This document shows positions 63,978 through 64,000 of a stretch of 64,000 nt of DNA, in pieces; position 1 is the first letter of the stretch; every line of letters starts with the position of its first letter. Both the position numbers and the translations under genes were made by a program. The notes beneath the pieces are model-generated. The model saw nothing but the letters and a program-made list of their open reading frames with translations. It ran no database searches and was not told where the DNA came from. The DNA lies in NCBI RefSeq assembly GCF_016702655.1, contig NZ_JADJDO010000005.1, forward strand, positions 1 to 64,000, in the 5' to 3' direction. The stretch comes from Ideonella sp. Its GTDB lineage: Bacteria; Pseudomonadota; Gammaproteobacteria; Burkholderiales; Burkholderiaceae_C.

Positions 63978-64000
63978 CGCCAGGCATTCTAGGTGCCGCC

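Overview
The window is high-GC DNA from a beta-proteobacterium. It is most like Burkholderiales of the Comamonadaceae or Rubrivivax/Leptothrix type. This rests on the order tRNA-Tyr/Gly/Thr - tuf - tRNA-Trp - secE - nusG - rplKAJL - rpoBC, on the rpe/gph/trpEGDC/ung gene set, and on a mobA/mobR-like pair whose protein resembles Comamonas 3-hydroxybenzoate 4-hydroxylase. No rRNA, CRISPR array, integrase or transposase was recognised.

Layout. 1-14.2 kb (minus strand) is the ribosomal-protein/RNA-polymerase block with four tRNA genes; rpoC runs off the left edge. 14.2-18.3 kb (minus) holds ung, trpC, trpD, a threonine aldolase gene and trpG, chained by 4-nt start/stop overlaps except for a short gap between trpD and the aldolase gene. 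18.7-32 kb is a defence-type island: a type I restriction-modification operon hsdM-hsdS-fic-hsdR, a truncated SWIM-helicase fragment, a 1,440-residue SNF2 helicase, a Phd/PIN toxin-antitoxin pair and a decayed type IIL-like methyltransferase fragment. 32-38.2 kb carries a SARP/NB-ARC/TPR regulator, a small protein and a large lipoprotein with receptor-L-like repeats. trpE follows at 38.4-39.9 kb with a candidate leader peptide and attenuator. 40.2-57.8 kb is mostly aromatic catabolism: chalcone-isomerase-like protein, aldehyde dehydrogenase, a branched-chain-type ABC transporter (liv genes) with binding protein, an AraC regulator, a cyclase/NB-ARC/TPR regulator, a ParDE module, DUF481 and DUF4197 proteins, and a MarR/FAD-monooxygenase pair. 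57.8-64 kb has gph, a DsbA-like isomerase, an SDR, an acyl-CoA-dehydrogenase-like protein, a XamI-like restriction-modification pair and rpe.

The genes rpe, gph, trpE, trpG, trpD, trpC and ung all keep one strand and one order, but large insertions separate rpe from gph, gph from trpE and trpE from trpG. The window therefore looks like an ancestral trp cluster opened in three places by defence and catabolic cargo.

Caution. Many genes are broken by single-base indels, often in homopolymers and even in tuf. They are densest at about 35.5-42 kb. I read most of these as sequencing or assembly errors and annotate the intact gene across them. Where a frameshift is noted, the coordinates span all frames.
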